Position numbers and translations under genes: made by a program. This document shows positions 8,682 to 18,273 of a stretch of 64,000 bases of DNA, piece by piece; the stretch's first letter is position 1; each line of letters opens with the position of its first letter. A model generated the notes under the pieces. That model ran no database searches, was not told where the DNA came from, and worked only from the letters and a program-made list of their open reading frames with translations. The DNA comes from JBAYSY01 sp041675885 (GTDB lineage: Bacteria; Pseudomonadota; Alphaproteobacteria; Rhodobacterales; Rhodobacteraceae), in the NCBI GenBank assembly GCA_041675885.1, contig JBAYSY010000010.1, positions 3,257 through 67,256 of the forward strand, read 5' to 3'.

Positions 8682-8724
8682 GCAATTTCAGAGAAAGCCG
8701 ACAGGTTTTTCGGCTCGAAATTGC
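8682..8724. promoter_or_regulatory. Nested inverted repeat between dadA-like gene and M20 peptidase
   Basis: GCAATTTC (8682-8689) pairs with GAAATTGC (8717-8724), and inside them AGCCGA (8696-8701) pairs with TCGGCT (8710-8715). The spacer is the only one between these divergent genes, so a shared operator (for example of an Lrp-type regulator) or an RNA hairpin in the dadA-like leader is plausible. The rest of 8650-8933 shows nothing further. Confidence 0.4.
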
Positions 8725-8933
8725 GGAAAGGCAACAGCCCGAAGCGTATCCGCCGCTTCGATGCAAAGCCGGAACGCTTTAGCAGGCGATGGCGGCAAAT
8801 GACAGGGGCGGGACAGGCGAGGACGGGGAATGGCGTCAAACCTTCTTCTGTCCGAAACCGGAGCCGCAGGCAGTGGCGCAAGCCTGCGCGACAGGATAGG
8901 AGGGGGCATCCGAACCTTGACAGGAAGTGCCGC

Positions 8934-10322
8934 ATGACCCTGCGCGCCCGCGCCATCGCCCATGCCGAAGCGACCTTCGACAGCGGCCGGTTCCAGGCCG
9001 AACTGGCCCGGCTGGTCGCGTTTCCCACCGAAAGCCAGGATCCGCGCGGGGCGCCGCATCTGCGCGCCTATCTGGACGAGGCCATGGCCCCGGCCTTCGC
9101 CGCGCTGGGGTTCGAGACCCGCATCTTCGACAATCCCGACCCCTCGGGCGGGCCGCTGCTTCTGGCCGAACGGATCGAGGATCCGGCCCTGCCCACCGTC
9201 TTCGGCTACGGCCATGGCGACGTGATCCGCGGGCAGGAGGGGCGCTGGCGCGACGGGCTTTCCCCCTGGGTGCTGACCGAAGAGGGCGACCGGCTTTACG
9301 GCCGGGGCACGGCCGACAACAAGTCGCAGCATCTCGTCAACCTGCGGGCGATGGAGGCACTGATCGCCGCGCAGGGGCGGCTGGGGTTCAACGCCAAAGT
9401 GCTGATCGAGACCGGCGAGGAAAAGGGCTCCCCCGGGCTGCGGGCCTTCTGCGAGGCGAATCGCGATCTGCTCGCCGCCGATGTGCTGATCGCCTCGGAC
9501 GGGCCCCGGCTGGTGCCCGATGTGCCGACGATCTACACCGGCACGCGCGGCGGGGCCCGGTTCGACCTGACGGTGGAATTGCGCGAGGGCGCGCATCACT
9601 CCGGCAATTTCGGCGGGCTGCTGGCCGATCCGGCGATCATCCTTGCCCATGCGCTGGCGGCGATCACCGATGCGCGCGGGCAGATCAGGGTGCCGGAATG
9701 GCGGCCGACCTCGCTGAGCCCGCGCATCCGCGAGGTTCTGGCGGCGCTGCCGCCGGTCGAGGCGGGGATCGCGCTCGACCCCGACTGGGGCGAGGAAGGG
9801 CTGACCATGGCGGAACGGGTGTTCGGCTGGAACAGCTTTGCGGTGCTGGCCATGGTCTCGGGTGTGCCAGAGGCCCCGGTCAACGCCATTGCGGGCTGGG
9901 CGCGGGCGACCTGCCAGTTGCGTTTCGTGGTCGGCACCGAGGTGGAGGACATCGTGCCCGCGCTGCGGCGGCATCTGGATGCGCGCGGCTTCGGCGTGGT
10001 GCGGATCACCGCCGAAAAGGACGATCTGTTCCCGGCCACGCGCCTCGATCCCGATCACCCATGGGTGCGCTTCGCCGCCGCCTCGCTGGCCGGGACCACC
10101 GGCAAGGCGCCGCATCTGCTGCCGAACCTCGGCGGGTCGCTGCCGAACGACTGTTTCGCCGATGTGCTCGGGCTGCCGACGATCTGGATTCCCCATTCCT
10201 ACGCCGGATGTTCGCAGCACGCGCCGGACGAGCATATCCTGAAGCCGATCGCGCGCGAGGGGCTGCGGCTCATGGCCGGGCTTTACGCCGATCTGGCGGA
10301 GAAGGGCGCCCCGCGCGAGTGA
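8934..10322 (+). CDS. M20-family metallopeptidase (dipeptidase/deacylase)
   Basis: A 462-residue cytosolic zinc hydrolase. Metal and catalytic motifs are GYGHGDV (H-x-D), GRGTADNKSQH (bridging Asp), and ETGEEKGSPGL (catalytic Glu pair). A dimerisation insert follows (GTRGGARFDLTVEL). ATG 8934 has AGGAA 7 bases upstream. A longer open frame from 8667 lacks family similarity before this point. It is followed after 4 bases by mnmH. Substrate is not predictable within M20, which includes dipeptidases, acetylornithine deacetylase-like enzymes and carboxypeptidases. Confidence 0.87.
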   Translation: MTLRARAIAHAEATFDSGRFQAELARLVAFPTESQDPRGAPHLRAYLDEAMAPAFAALGFETRIFDNPDPSGGPLLLAERIEDPALPTVFGYGHGDVIRGQEGRWRDGLSPWVLTEEGDRLYGRGTADNKSQHLVNLRAMEALIAAQGRLGFNAKVLIETGEEKGSPGLRAFCEANRDLLAADVLIASDGPRLVPDVPTIYTGTRGGARFDLTVELREGAHHSGNFGGLLADPAIILAHALAAITDARGQIRVPEWRPTSLSPRIREVLAALPPVEAGIALDPDWGEEGLTMAERVFGWNSFAVLAMVSGVPEAPVNAIAGWARATCQLRFVVGTEVEDIVPALRRHLDARGFGVVRITAEKDDLFPATRLDPDHPWVRFAAASLAGTTGKAPHLLPNLGGSLPNDCFADVLGLPTIWIPHSYAGCSQHAPDEHILKPIAREGLRLMAGLYADLAEKGAPRE

Positions 10323-10326
10323 TCCG

Positions 10327-11397
10327 ATGCCCGTCACGCTGACCTCGCTGACCGATCTCGACGCGCTCGGCTTCGACGAGATCATCGACGCCCGCACCCC
10401 CTTGGAACATGCCGAAGACGCGCTGCCCGGTGCCGTCAACCTGCCGGTGCTGGATGACGCGGAACGCGCCCTTGTGGGCACGATCTACCGGCAGGTTTCG
10501 CCCTTCACCGCGCGCAAGACCGGCGCGGCGCTGGTGGCGCGGAACGTGGCCGCGCATTTGCAGGGGCCGCTTGCCGACCGGCCCGGCGAATGGCGGCCCC
10601 TGGTCTATTGCTGGCGCGGCGGGCAGCGGTCGGGCGCATTCGCCACCATCCTGCGCGGGGTGGGCTGGCGGGTCGAGACATTGGACGGCGGTTACAAGGC
10701 ATGGCGGCGGCTGGTGGTGCAGGCGCTTTACGACCGGCCGGTGACGGCGCCGGTGATCCTGCTCGACGGCAACACCGGGTCGGCCAAGACCGAGGTGTTG
10801 AACCTGCTGCCCGGGTTCGGCGTGCAGGTTCTCGACCTCGAAGGGCTGGCGGCGCATCGCGGTTCATTGTTCGGCGCGGTGGGGCCGCAGCCGCCGCAGC
10901 GCCGGTTCGAAGGGGCGCTGGCCATGGCGCTGGCCCGGCTCGACCCCGCCCGGCCGGTAGTGGTCGAGGCCGAAAGCTCGAAGATCGGCAGTTGCCGCCT
11001 GCCGCCCGCGCTGTGGAAGGCGATGGTCCGCGCGCCCCGGCTGGTGATCGAGGCGCCCCGGGAAGCGCGGACCGGCTACCTGCTGCGGGCCTATGCCGAC
11101 ATCGCCGCCGACCCCCGGCGGCTGATGGCGGTGATCGAGCAGCTGCGCCCCTGGCAACCCGCCGCCCGGATCGCCGAATGGCGGGCGATGGTGGCGGCGG
11201 GCGACCATGCGGCGCTGGCCGCCGGGCTGATCGACCGGCATTACGACCCGCGCTATGCCCGCCACCGGGCACGGGTCGAGGTGCCGCTGCACAGGGTCGA
11301 GGCCCCCGCGCTGGACCCCGGCGCGCTGCCCGGCCTCGCGACCCGGATCGCCGCGATGGTCCGGGAAGGCGGGCTGCGGGGCGATGGCAGGTCTTGA
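10327..11397 (+). CDS. mnmH: tRNA 2-selenouridine synthase
   Basis: A 356-residue enzyme exchanging sulfur for selenium in the 2-thiouridine at the wobble position of certain tRNAs, via a geranylated intermediate. An N-terminal rhodanese domain carries the active Cys in VYCWRGGQRSG (Cys95), followed by DGGYKAWR. The second half has a P-loop GNTGSAKT (148-155). This fusion is diagnostic of MnmH/SelU. It needs selenophosphate, so selD is expected elsewhere. It starts 4 bases after the M20 gene and is probably cotranscribed. Confidence 0.93.
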   Translation: MPVTLTSLTDLDALGFDEIIDARTPLEHAEDALPGAVNLPVLDDAERALVGTIYRQVSPFTARKTGAALVARNVAAHLQGPLADRPGEWRPLVYCWRGGQRSGAFATILRGVGWRVETLDGGYKAWRRLVVQALYDRPVTAPVILLDGNTGSAKTEVLNLLPGFGVQVLDLEGLAAHRGSLFGAVGPQPPQRRFEGALAMALARLDPARPVVVEAESSKIGSCRLPPALWKAMVRAPRLVIEAPREARTGYLLRAYADIAADPRRLMAVIEQLRPWQPAARIAEWRAMVAAGDHAALAAGLIDRHYDPRYARHRARVEVPLHRVEAPALDPGALPGLATRIAAMVREGGLRGDGRS

Positions 11398-11413
11398 GCG
11401 TTGGGCAACATGC

Positions 11414-11455
11414 GCAACAGAGGGCGGCGGCGCTTGCGCGCCTTGATTCCTGGCA
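11414..11455 (+). repeat. Dispersed palindromic repeat family 1, short copy
   Basis: The 42 bases begin GCAACAGAGGGCGGCGGCGC and end CCTTGATTCCTGGCA, matching the ends of the longer copies at 17257, 20239, 34226 and 62687 but lacking most of the centre. It lies between mnmH and lepB. Confidence 0.6.
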
Positions 11456-11571
11456 GGAGGGAATCGGTGCAAGGGTTCTTCCAGCCGCCGATAACCACCG
11501 CAATACCGCGAACTTGACTCCCCGCCCGCCCGCGCGCATGTAGCCCCGGATCGAGACACAGGCAGGACATC

Positions 11572-12360
11572 ATGGCGAGCAAGTCGAAGCAGGACAGCGG
11601 GATCGTCGAGACGATCAAGACCATCGTTTACGCACTGTTGATCGCGGGCATCTTCCGCACCCTGTTCTTCCAGCCGTTCTGGATACCCTCGGGCTCCATG
11701 AAGGACACGTTGCTGATCGGCGACTTCCTGTTCGTCAACAAGATGGCCTATGGCTATTCACGCTATTCCTGCCCCTTCGCCATGTGCCCCTTCACCGGCC
11801 GCATCCTGCATTCCGAGCCCGAGCGCGGCGACGTGGTGGTGTTCCGCCATCCGGTCAACGACACCGATTTCATCAAGCGGCTGATCGGCCTGCCCGGCGA
11901 CACGGTGCAGATGCGCGAAGGGCTGGTCTACATCAACGACACCGTGCTGCCGCAGGAACCGGCGGGCACCTTCGAACAGGTGTATGAGCAGCAGGGGCCG
12001 ATGGGCTACATGCCGCGCTGCGAGAACAGCCCGGTCGGGCAGGGCGGCATCTGCACCAAGTCGCGCTTCACCGAGACCATGCCCGAAGGGCGCAGCTACC
12101 ATGTGCTGAACATCGACGACAACACCTTCAGCGACAACACGCCGCCGTTCACCGTGCCCGAGGGGCATTACTTCTTCATCGGCGACAACCGCGACAACAG
12201 CCAGGACAGCCGCTACGGCCGCGCCGTGGGCGGGGTGGGCTTTGTCCCCGCCGAGAACCTGATCGGCCGGGCCGACCGGATCATGTTCTCGTCGGCCGGG
12301 CGGTCGATGCTGTATTTCTGGACCTGGCGGGGCGATCGCTTCTACAAGGCGATCGAGTGA
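11572..12360 (+). CDS. lepB: Signal peptidase I
   Basis: A 262-residue inner-membrane serine protease removing signal peptides after Sec/Tat export. One transmembrane segment (about 14-34) is followed by box B PSGSM, with nucleophile Ser42, and box [12 protein letters not shown] with general base Lys102; box [12 protein letters not shown] is also clear. A Cys-containing loop (CPFAMCP) follows box B. It heads the lepB-rnc-era operon, overlapping rnc by 4 bases. Confidence 0.96.
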   Translation: MASKSKQDSGIVETIKTIVYALLIAGIFRTLFFQPFWIPSGSMKDTLLIGDFLFVNKMAYGYSRYSCPFAMCPFTGRILHSEPERGDVVVFRHPVNDTDFIKRLIGLPGDTVQMREGLVYINDTVLPQEPAGTFEQVYEQQGPMGYMPRCENSPVGQGGICTKSRFTETMPEGRSYHVLNIDDNTFSDNTPPFTVPEGHYFFIGDNRDNSQDSRYGRAVGGVGFVPAENLIGRADRIMFSSAGRSMLYFWTWRGDRFYKAIE

Positions 12361-13052
12361 AGCCGGCGGCGGAGGTCCGGGCCTTCGAGGCGCGTATCGG
12401 GCACCGTTTCGCCCGGCCCGGACTGCTGCTGGAGGCGCTGACCCATGCCTCGATCGCCACGCCGACAAGGCCCGACAACCAGCGGCTGGAGTTCCTGGGC
12501 GACCGGGTGCTGGGCCTCGCGATGGCCGAGGCCCTGCTGGCGGCCGATCCCGGCGCGGCCGAGGGCCAGCTTGCGCCGCGCTACAACGCCATGGTGCGGC
12601 GCGAGACCTGCGCCGATGTCGCGCGGGAGCTTGGTCTGGGCGAGGTGCTGCGGCTGGGCCGGTCCGAGATGCTTTCGGGCGGCCGCCGCAAGGAGGCGCT
12701 GCTGGCCGACGCGATGGAGGCGGTGATCGCCGCCGTCTATCTGGACGCCGGGTTCGAGGCGGCGCGGGCGCTGGTGCTGCGGCTCTGGGCCGGGCGGATC
12801 GGCGCGGTGGCGGGGGATGCGCGCGACGCCAAGACCGCGCTTCAGGAATGGGCGCAGGCGCGCGGATTGCCGCCGCCGGAATATGCCGAGACCGGCCGCG
12901 ACGGCCCGCCGCACCAGCCGGTGTTCACCATCGAGGCCCGGCTGGAAAACGGCGAGGCGGCCCTGGCGCGGGCAGGATCGAAACGGCAGGCGGAACAGGC
13001 GGCGGCGCGGGCGCTGCTTGACCGGATGGAGGCGGGAGATGGCCATGACTGA
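12357..13052 (+). CDS. rnc: Ribonuclease III
   Basis: A 231-residue double-strand-specific endoribonuclease processing rRNA and structured mRNAs. The signature [13 protein letters not shown] is at 41-53, the second acidic site is in [18 protein letters not shown], and a double-stranded-RNA-binding domain occupies about 150-225. GTG start within the GTGA overlap with lepB. Its 3' end overlaps the era start. Confidence 0.96.
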   Translation: MKPAAEVRAFEARIGHRFARPGLLLEALTHASIATPTRPDNQRLEFLGDRVLGLAMAEALLAADPGAAEGQLAPRYNAMVRRETCADVARELGLGEVLRLGRSEMLSGGRRKEALLADAMEAVIAAVYLDAGFEAARALVLRLWAGRIGAVAGDARDAKTALQEWAQARGLPPPEYAETGRDGPPHQPVFTIEARLENGEAALARAGSKRQAEQAAARALLDRMEAGDGHD

Positions 13053-13956
13053 GACGCGCGCGGGGTTCGTCGCCCTGATCGGCGAGCCGAACGCCGGGAA
13101 ATCGACGCTGCTGAACCGGATGGTCGGCGCCAAGGTCTCGATCGTCACCCACAAGGTGCAGACGACGCGGACGCGGATTCGCGGCATCTGCATGGCGGGG
13201 GATTCGCAGATCGTTTTCGTGGATACGCCGGGGCTGTTCCGCCCGCGCCGCAGGCTGGACCGGGCCATGGTCGCCGCCGCATGGGGCGGCGCGGCCGATG
13301 CCGATATCGTCGTGCTGCTGGTCGAGGCGCACCGGGGCCTGACCGAAGGCGTGGTGGCGATCATCGACAGTCTGAAGGACCGGGTGCCGCAGGGCCAGAC
13401 CGTGGCGGTGGCGATCAACAAGATCGACCGGGTGAAGGCCGAGGTGCTGCTGGCGCTGGCGGAAAAGCTGAACGCCGCCTTCCCCTTCGCCCGGACCTTC
13501 ATGATCTCGGCCGAGCGCGGCCACGGTGTCGCCGACCTGCGCGACTGGCTGGCGGCCGAGGTGCCCGCGGGCCCGTGGCTTTACCCCGAGGACCAGATCG
13601 CCGACCTGCCGATGCGGATGATCGCCGCCGAGATCACCCGCGAGAAGCTGACGCTGCGGCTGCACGAGGAACTGCCCTACCAGCTTACGGTCGAGACCGA
13701 GGCATGGGACGACCGCGAGGACGGCTCGACCCGGATCGACCAGTTGATCTATGTCGCGCGTGACGGCCACAAGGGCATCGTGCTGGGCAAGGGCGGCGAG
13801 ACGATCAAGGCGGTCTCCACCGCCGCGCGGGCGGAACTGGCCGAATTCCTCGGCCGTCCGGTGCATCTGTTCCTTCAGGTCAAGGTGCGGCCGAACTGGC
13901 TTGAGGAGTCGGAGCGGTATTCGGAAATGGGCCTCGATTTCCGCGATGGCGACTGA
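13045..13956 (+). CDS. era: GTPase Era
   Basis: A 303-residue GTPase binding 16S rRNA in late 30S assembly. G1 GEPNAGKS is at 13-20, G3 is DTPGL, G4 is NKID, and a C-terminal KH domain contains [18 protein letters not shown] 13045 ([19 protein letters not shown]) is preferred; ATG 13039 two codons upstream is also possible, with GGAGG 6 bases before it. It overlaps the end of rnc and is translationally coupled. Confidence 0.95.
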   Translation: MTETRAGFVALIGEPNAGKSTLLNRMVGAKVSIVTHKVQTTRTRIRGICMAGDSQIVFVDTPGLFRPRRRLDRAMVAAAWGGAADADIVVLLVEAHRGLTEGVVAIIDSLKDRVPQGQTVAVAINKIDRVKAEVLLALAEKLNAAFPFARTFMISAERGHGVADLRDWLAAEVPAGPWLYPEDQIADLPMRMIAAEITREKLTLRLHEELPYQLTVETEAWDDREDGSTRIDQLIYVARDGHKGIVLGKGGETIKAVSTAARAELAEFLGRPVHLFLQVKVRPNWLEESERYSEMGLDFRDGD

Positions 13957-14040
13957 GCGGGAGTCATGCGGAGGCGCGTTCCGCGCCACGATCCTTCTCT
14001 CGCCCCCGCGCCGGGGCGCGGCGGCTCGGGTCGGCTCCGC

Positions 14041-14066
14041 CGGGGATATTTCTTTCAAGGCGAAAG
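14041..14066 (+). repeat. GGATATTT intergenic motif after era
   Basis: CGGGGATATTTCTTTCAAGG followed by CGAAAG; same family as the motifs at 1367, 45796, 52995 and 60791. A small stem (GGCGCG/CGCGCC) lies just after the era stop. Confidence 0.5.
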
Positions 14067-14070
14067 CGGC

Positions 14071-14406
14071 ATGACGGCCCGGCTGACGGCGGAATTCTGG
14101 GTGCGGGCCTATCTGGCGCGGCTGCGGCTGGCGGATATCCCGGCCTATGTCACCGCGAAGGGCGACGTCACGGCGGGGGCGGTGCTGGTGAAGATCGCCA
14201 CGCTGGACGGGCAGGCGCGGCTGATGCAGCGCTCCTTCGATCTGATGACCGGCGAGCGGCGCTGGGTGGTGCTGGCCGAGGGTGCCGAGGCCGGGGTTGA
14301 CGAGACCGTGGCCCGGCAGCGGGGGCGCGATCCCGACCTCTGGGTGATCGAGGTCGAGGACCGCGCCGGGCGCGCGCTGCTGGATGAGCCGGGGCTGGCG
14401 GACTGA
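14071..14406 (+). CDS. DUF1491 family protein
   Basis: A 111-residue protein with no signal peptide or membrane segment. The opening RLTAEFWVRAYLARLRLADI and the phrase GAVLVKIATLDGQARLMQRS are typical of DUF1491, a family of unknown function found near era/recO in alphaproteobacteria. No recO follows here. The ribosome binding site is weak. Confidence 0.85.
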   Translation: MTARLTAEFWVRAYLARLRLADIPAYVTAKGDVTAGAVLVKIATLDGQARLMQRSFDLMTGERRWVVLAEGAEAGVDETVARQRGRDPDLWVIEVEDRAGRALLDEPGLAD

Positions 14407-14473
14407 CCCCTGACCGCTTGCCCCGCCGGGCACGATCTGACATGGGAAGGCATTTCCCGAAAGGACCGGCGCC

Positions 14474-14809
14474 ATGACCGACACGCCCGACCGCAAGCCC
14501 TCGCGCCAGCAGGTCTATACGCTTCTGGTAGAGCTTGGCCGCAAGCCCGGCGACGGGCTGCCGGAGGAGGCCACCGGCGCGGCGCTCATGGTCTTTGCCT
14601 CGGGCGTGGACGAGGCGGAGGCGGTGCGGGAAACGGTCGCGGTGTTGAAACAGGCCGATCTTGCGCCGCTTGAAGTGGTCGGCCACGGCACGTTGGACGA
14701 ACGCCTTGCGGCGGGCGAGGAGATCGGCGCCGAGGAACGGGCGCTGATGGGGCGGGCGCTGGCGGAAAACGCCGTGATCGTCGCGCAGATGACGCCGTTC
14801 TTCGACTAA
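14474..14809 (+). CDS. Small conserved-type hypothetical protein
   Basis: A 111-residue, acidic, probably cytosolic protein starting MTDTPDRKPSRQQVYTLLVE. No family recognised. It has its own ribosome binding site (AAAGGA about 9 bases upstream) and the high third-position GC of its neighbours, so it looks real. It converges on the Hint gene, with 2 bases between the stops. Confidence 0.7.
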   Translation: MTDTPDRKPSRQQVYTLLVELGRKPGDGLPEEATGAALMVFASGVDEAEAVRETVAVLKQADLAPLEVVGHGTLDERLAAGEEIGAEERALMGRALAENAVIVAQMTPFFD

Positions 14810-14811
14810 CC

Positions 14812-15924
14812 TCAGCCGCCGCGTTCGGCCCGCAGCGCCGCCGCCTCGTAGCCGCGCAGGCAGGGCCGCGCGCTGCGTGCCGCCGGGTCGGCGTGCCCGG
14901 CCGCAAGCGCCATGCCCTCGGCCAGCAGCACCCCGGGGTGTGCCAGCACCAGCGCCGCCATCGCCGTCACCGCCCCGTCGCCCACCGGCCGGGCAAGGCG
15001 GCCGTCGATCAGCTCGCGCGCCGTCACGAACACCTCGTCGGTGCCGAACAGGTATTCGACCTCGGCCCCGTCGATCAGCACATGCTGGCGCGGCCCCACC
15101 ACCAGATCGCGCGGCAGCGGCAGGTGGCCCGAGCGCAGCACGACCGGCATCAGGCTGCCGCGATGCGGCAGTTCCAGCACCGTGGCGGCCAGCAGCGGCT
15201 GCGGCCCGTCGTCGGTGGTCAGCACCAGATCGCCCGGCCGCAGCAGCCGCGCGGGGACCGGCCCCGAAGGCGTGTGGATCCGCGCCGAGGCGGCGATCAG
15301 CGCGGCGGGCGGAAACGGGAACTCACCCCGCGCCACGCCGCACCATTCCACCGCCGGATGCAGCGCCGTGCCCTGCCCGGCATCGCCGGAGAAGATCGCC
15401 AGCGCCTCGGCCAGCGAAAGCGTCATCGTGTCCGGGCCGGTGGTCTCCTGCACCGCCCCGGTTTCGTCGCGCGGCAGCACCGCAAGCCGCCAGTGCCCCC
15501 CGGGTGCCCCGGACCAGCCGAAGGCCAGCAGCGCTCCGGCACCCCCCGGCAGCGGGCCGGGCAGCCAGTGGCGGCGCAGTTGCCCGCCCCGGCGCTGCAT
15601 CACGCCCAAGCCTTCCGCCGGGTCGAACATCACCGAAAGGCCCTGCGCCGGGCCGTCGCCCGTGCCGCGATGGTCGAGCAGCACGCAGGGCCCCGCGACC
15701 GGCCGCGCAAGTTCCAGCATCAGGGTGCCGGTGGTCAGCGGTGCGGCGTCGCGCGGATGCGGCGGCGCGGTGCCCTGCCCGCTCAGCGCGATCCAGCGCG
15801 CGGCGGGTGGCCCGGTGCCATCGACCGGCCGCAGCCCGGCCGGGCCGGGCGCGCCCGTGGCCGCCCGACCGCCGTGCCCGGCCGGTCCCGATCCGATCGC
15901 CATACCCTGCCCCGCCCGGTTCAT
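14812..15924 (-). CDS. Hint (Hedgehog/intein) domain protein
   Basis: About 370 residues. A Gly/Pro/Ala-rich N-terminal half with a possible ligand-binding fold (WIALSGQG, then GAPGGHWRLAV) precedes a Hint_2-type domain at about 220-330: RIHTPSGPVPARLLRPGDLVLTTDDG, then RSGHLPLPRDLVVGPRQHVL. Hint domains in this order often end secreted or phage-tail-like proteins. The usual catalytic Cys at the domain start is replaced (LIAASARIHTP), so self-processing is doubtful. The start is uncertain among ATGs at 15945, 15924 and 15903; none has a strong ribosome binding site. Confidence 0.8.
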   Translation of the reverse strand: MNRAGQGMAIGSGPAGHGGRAATGAPGPAGLRPVDGTGPPAARWIALSGQGTAPPHPRDAAPLTTGTLMLELARPVAGPCVLLDHRGTGDGPAQGLSVMFDPAEGLGVMQRRGGQLRRHWLPGPLPGGAGALLAFGWSGAPGGHWRLAVLPRDETGAVQETTGPDTMTLSLAEALAIFSGDAGQGTALHPAVEWCGVARGEFPFPPAALIAASARIHTPSGPVPARLLRPGDLVLTTDDGPQPLLAATVLELPHRGSLMPVVLRSGHLPLPRDLVVGPRQHVLIDGAEVEYLFGTDEVFVTARELIDGRLARPVGDGAVTAMAALVLAHPGVLLAEGMALAAGHADPAARSARPCLRGYEAAALRAERGG

Positions 15925-16094
15925 GCCGGAATTGTCGCGCCGCATATGCTAGCCGCCGGGCACGGTCGCGGCCATGCGCAATCGGGCCTTGCCCTCATTG
16001 CCCCGGCGCTGCGGTGCCGCCGCGCCACAGTGCCGTTGCAGCCCCGGTGGCGACGGGCTAACCCTTGCGACGAACCATCAGGGAGTGTCCGCCC

Positions 16095-17246
16095 ATGCCT
16101 GCCGAACCGCTCGACCCCGTTGCGCTCACCGCCGACCTGATCCGCTGCCCCTCGGTCACGCCCGCCGAAGGGGGGGCGCTCGAACTGCTCGAACGGGTGC
16201 TGACCGGGGCCGGGTTCGCCTGCCGCCGGGTGGACCGGGGCGGGGTCGCCAACCTGTTCGCCCGCTGGGGCGACAAGGGCGCGGAGCGGAGCTTCGGCTT
16301 CAACGGCCATACCGATGTGGTGCCGGTGGGCGATGCCGCCGCCTGGACCGTGGACCCGTTCGGGGCCGAGATCCGCGACGGCCAGCTCTGGGGCCGGGGC
16401 GCCACCGACATGAAGTCGGGCGTCGCCGCCTTTGTCGCGGCGGCGGTCGATTTCACCCGCGAAACCCCGCCGGACGGCGCCATCGTCATCACCGTCACCG
16501 GCGACGAGGAAGGCCGGGCGCGCGACGGCACGGTGGCGCTGCTGGACTGGATGCGGGCCGAGGGCGAGGCGATGAGCGTCTGCCTGGTCGGCGAGCCCAC
16601 CTGTCCCGAACGCATGGGCGAGATGATGAAGATCGGGCGGCGGGGTTCATTGAATGCGCGGTTCACCGTGCGCGGGGTGCAGGGCCATTCGGCCTATCCG
16701 CACCGGGCCAGAAACCCGGTGGCGGCAATGGCGCGGCTGATGGACCGGCTGGCCAGCCACGAACTCGACCGGGGCACCGATCATTTCGACGCCTCGACGC
16801 TGGCGGTCGTCACCATCGACACCGGCAATCCGGCCACCAACGTGATCCCGGCCGAGTGCCGCGCCACAGTCAACATCCGCTTCAACGACGCCCATACCGG
16901 CGACAGCCTGACCCGCTGGATGCGGGCCGAGGCCGACCGGGTGGAGGCCGGGACCGGCGTGAGCGTGGCGATGGAGGTGGATGTTTCGGGCGAAAGCTTC
17001 GTCACCCCGCCCGGGCCGCTTTCCGATCTGGTCGGGCGCGCGGTCGCGGCCGAGACCAACGTGACGCCGGTGCTTTCGACCTCGGGCGGCACCTCGGACG
17101 CGCGCTTCATCAAGGATCACTGCCCGGTGGTCGAGTTCGGCCTTGTCGGCAGGACCATGCACCAGGTCGATGAGCGGGTCGAGATCGCGCATGTCCACCA
17201 GCTCAAGGCGATTTATGCGCGCATCCTGCGAGGGTATTTCGGCTGA
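16095..17246 (+). CDS. dapE: Succinyl-diaminopimelate desuccinylase
   Basis: A 383-residue dinuclear-zinc hydrolase of the lysine/meso-diaminopimelate pathway. Motifs: [13 protein letters not shown] (His, Asp), [11 protein letters not shown] (bridging Asp), TGDEEG (catalytic and metal Glu), and HSAYPH in the dimerisation domain. ATG 16095 has GGGAG 9 bases upstream; an in-frame ATG at 16065 is less likely. Divergent from the Hint gene. Confidence 0.94.
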   Translation: MPAEPLDPVALTADLIRCPSVTPAEGGALELLERVLTGAGFACRRVDRGGVANLFARWGDKGAERSFGFNGHTDVVPVGDAAAWTVDPFGAEIRDGQLWGRGATDMKSGVAAFVAAAVDFTRETPPDGAIVITVTGDEEGRARDGTVALLDWMRAEGEAMSVCLVGEPTCPERMGEMMKIGRRGSLNARFTVRGVQGHSAYPHRARNPVAAMARLMDRLASHELDRGTDHFDASTLAVVTIDTGNPATNVIPAECRATVNIRFNDAHTGDSLTRWMRAEADRVEAGTGVSVAMEVDVSGESFVTPPGPLSDLVGRAVAAETNVTPVLSTSGGTSDARFIKDHCPVVEFGLVGRTMHQVDERVEIAHVHQLKAIYARILRGYFG

Positions 17247-17256
17247 AACCCCGAAC

Positions 17257-17413
17257 GCAACCGAGGGCAGCGGCCGACCGCTTCTGTCGGTTGTCGTCTG
17301 GCAGTTTATGGCGCCGAATACCCCGACTTCTGCGCATGTTGAAACGTCGCAATAGCGGCCGCCCGTGCGGGCGGTCGGCCGCTGCCCGGGCCGCTGAAGC
17401 GGCTGTTCCGGGC
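17257..17413 (+). repeat. Dispersed palindromic repeat family 1, long copy A
   Basis: A 157-bp element between dapE and yggS. It starts GCAACCGAGGGCAGCGGCCG, contains a module of about 95 bp shared at roughly 90% identity with the copy at 34226-34396, and ends in a stem GCCGCT-GAA-GCGGC and TTCCGGGC. The central GCGGCCGCCCG/CGGGCGGTCGGCCGC is itself a strong palindrome. Confidence 0.75.
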
Positions 17414-17451
17414 GGGGTGCATTGCGCGACCGACCGTCTACCCCACAACCG

Positions 17452-18108
17452 TCAGCGCCCGTAATCCCGCGCGCCGAAGATGGCCGAGCCGATGCGGACA
17501 TGGGTCGCCCCGGCGGCGATGGCGGCTTCGAAATCGCCGCTCATCCCCATGGACAGGCCCATGAGGCCGTTGCGGGCGGCGATCCGGGCCAGATGCGCGA
17601 AATGCGGCGCCGGGTCCTGATCCTCGGGCGGGATGCACATCAGCCCGGCCAGCGGCAGGTCGAGCGCCCGGACCCGGGCGATGAAACCGTCGGCATCGGC
17701 CGGGGCGATCCCCGCCTTCTGCGGTTCCTCGCCGGTGTTGACCTGCACGAACAGGTCGGGGCAGGCGCCGCGCGCCTGTGCCAGCCGGGCCAGCCGTTCG
17801 GCCAGCGACGGGCGGTCGAGCGTGTGGATCGCGTCGAACAGGTCCATCGCCGGGCCTGCCTTGTTCGATTGCAAGGGGCCGACCATATGGACCGCGACCG
17901 GGCCGAAGCGGTCGCGCAGGGCGGGCCAGCGGGTCGCGGCCTCCTGCACGTAGTTTTCACCGAACAGGCGGTGGCCCCCGGAAAGCACCGATTCGATCCG
18001 CGCCTCGGGCTGGAGCTTGGAGACGGCGATCAGCGCGACCGACCCCGGCGGGCGGTCCGCCGCCTGTTCCGCCGCCACGATCCGTGCCTTGATATCATCC
18101 AGCGCCAT
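17452..18108 (-). CDS. YggS-family PLP-binding protein
   Basis: A 218-residue single-domain PLP-binding protein of the YggS/PROSC family, implicated in pyridoxal-phosphate homeostasis, with no known catalysis. The PLP lysine is in IAVSKLQP; the family phrases FGENYVQEA, HMVGPLQSNK and LSMGMSGDFEAAI are present. ATG 18108 is preferred over an upstream in-frame start at 18219. It lies downstream of the porin on the same strand, beyond a terminator. Confidence 0.93.
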   Translation of the reverse strand: MALDDIKARIVAAEQAADRPPGSVALIAVSKLQPEARIESVLSGGHRLFGENYVQEAATRWPALRDRFGPVAVHMVGPLQSNKAGPAMDLFDAIHTLDRPSLAERLARLAQARGACPDLFVQVNTGEEPQKAGIAPADADGFIARVRALDLPLAGLMCIPPEDQDPAPHFAHLARIAARNGLMGLSMGMSGDFEAAIAAGATHVRIGSAIFGARDYGR

Positions 18109-18213
18109 GGCTGCCCCCCCTGCCGGTTCCGGCGGCACCGTAATGCAGCCGGGCCGGGAAGGGAATTCCCCTGCCCGCGCACCACCCCCGGCCGGTCCCT
18201 TGCCCAACCGGGG

Positions 18214-18250
18214 GCGCAAAAGAAAAGAGCGGGCACAAGGCCCGCTCTTT
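18214..18250 (-). terminator. Rho-independent terminator of the porin gene
   Basis: A perfect 11-bp stem (GCCCGCTCTTT/AAAGAGCGGGC, 18224-18250) with a 5-base loop is followed, leftward, by a T-rich tract TTCTTTTGC. It lies 24 bases after the porin stop. Confidence 0.88.
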
Positions 18251-18273
18251 CCGTAACCTCGATCCGGGATGGA

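Noticed and set aside
11514..11543. TTGACT box as a lepB promoter
   Set aside because: No acceptable -10 at 16-19 bases (CATGTA is poor).
17290..17355. A short peptide shared by the two long repeat copies
   Set aside because: Substitutions are mostly non-synonymous, flanks are not aligned as coding, and no start with a ribosome binding site is present.
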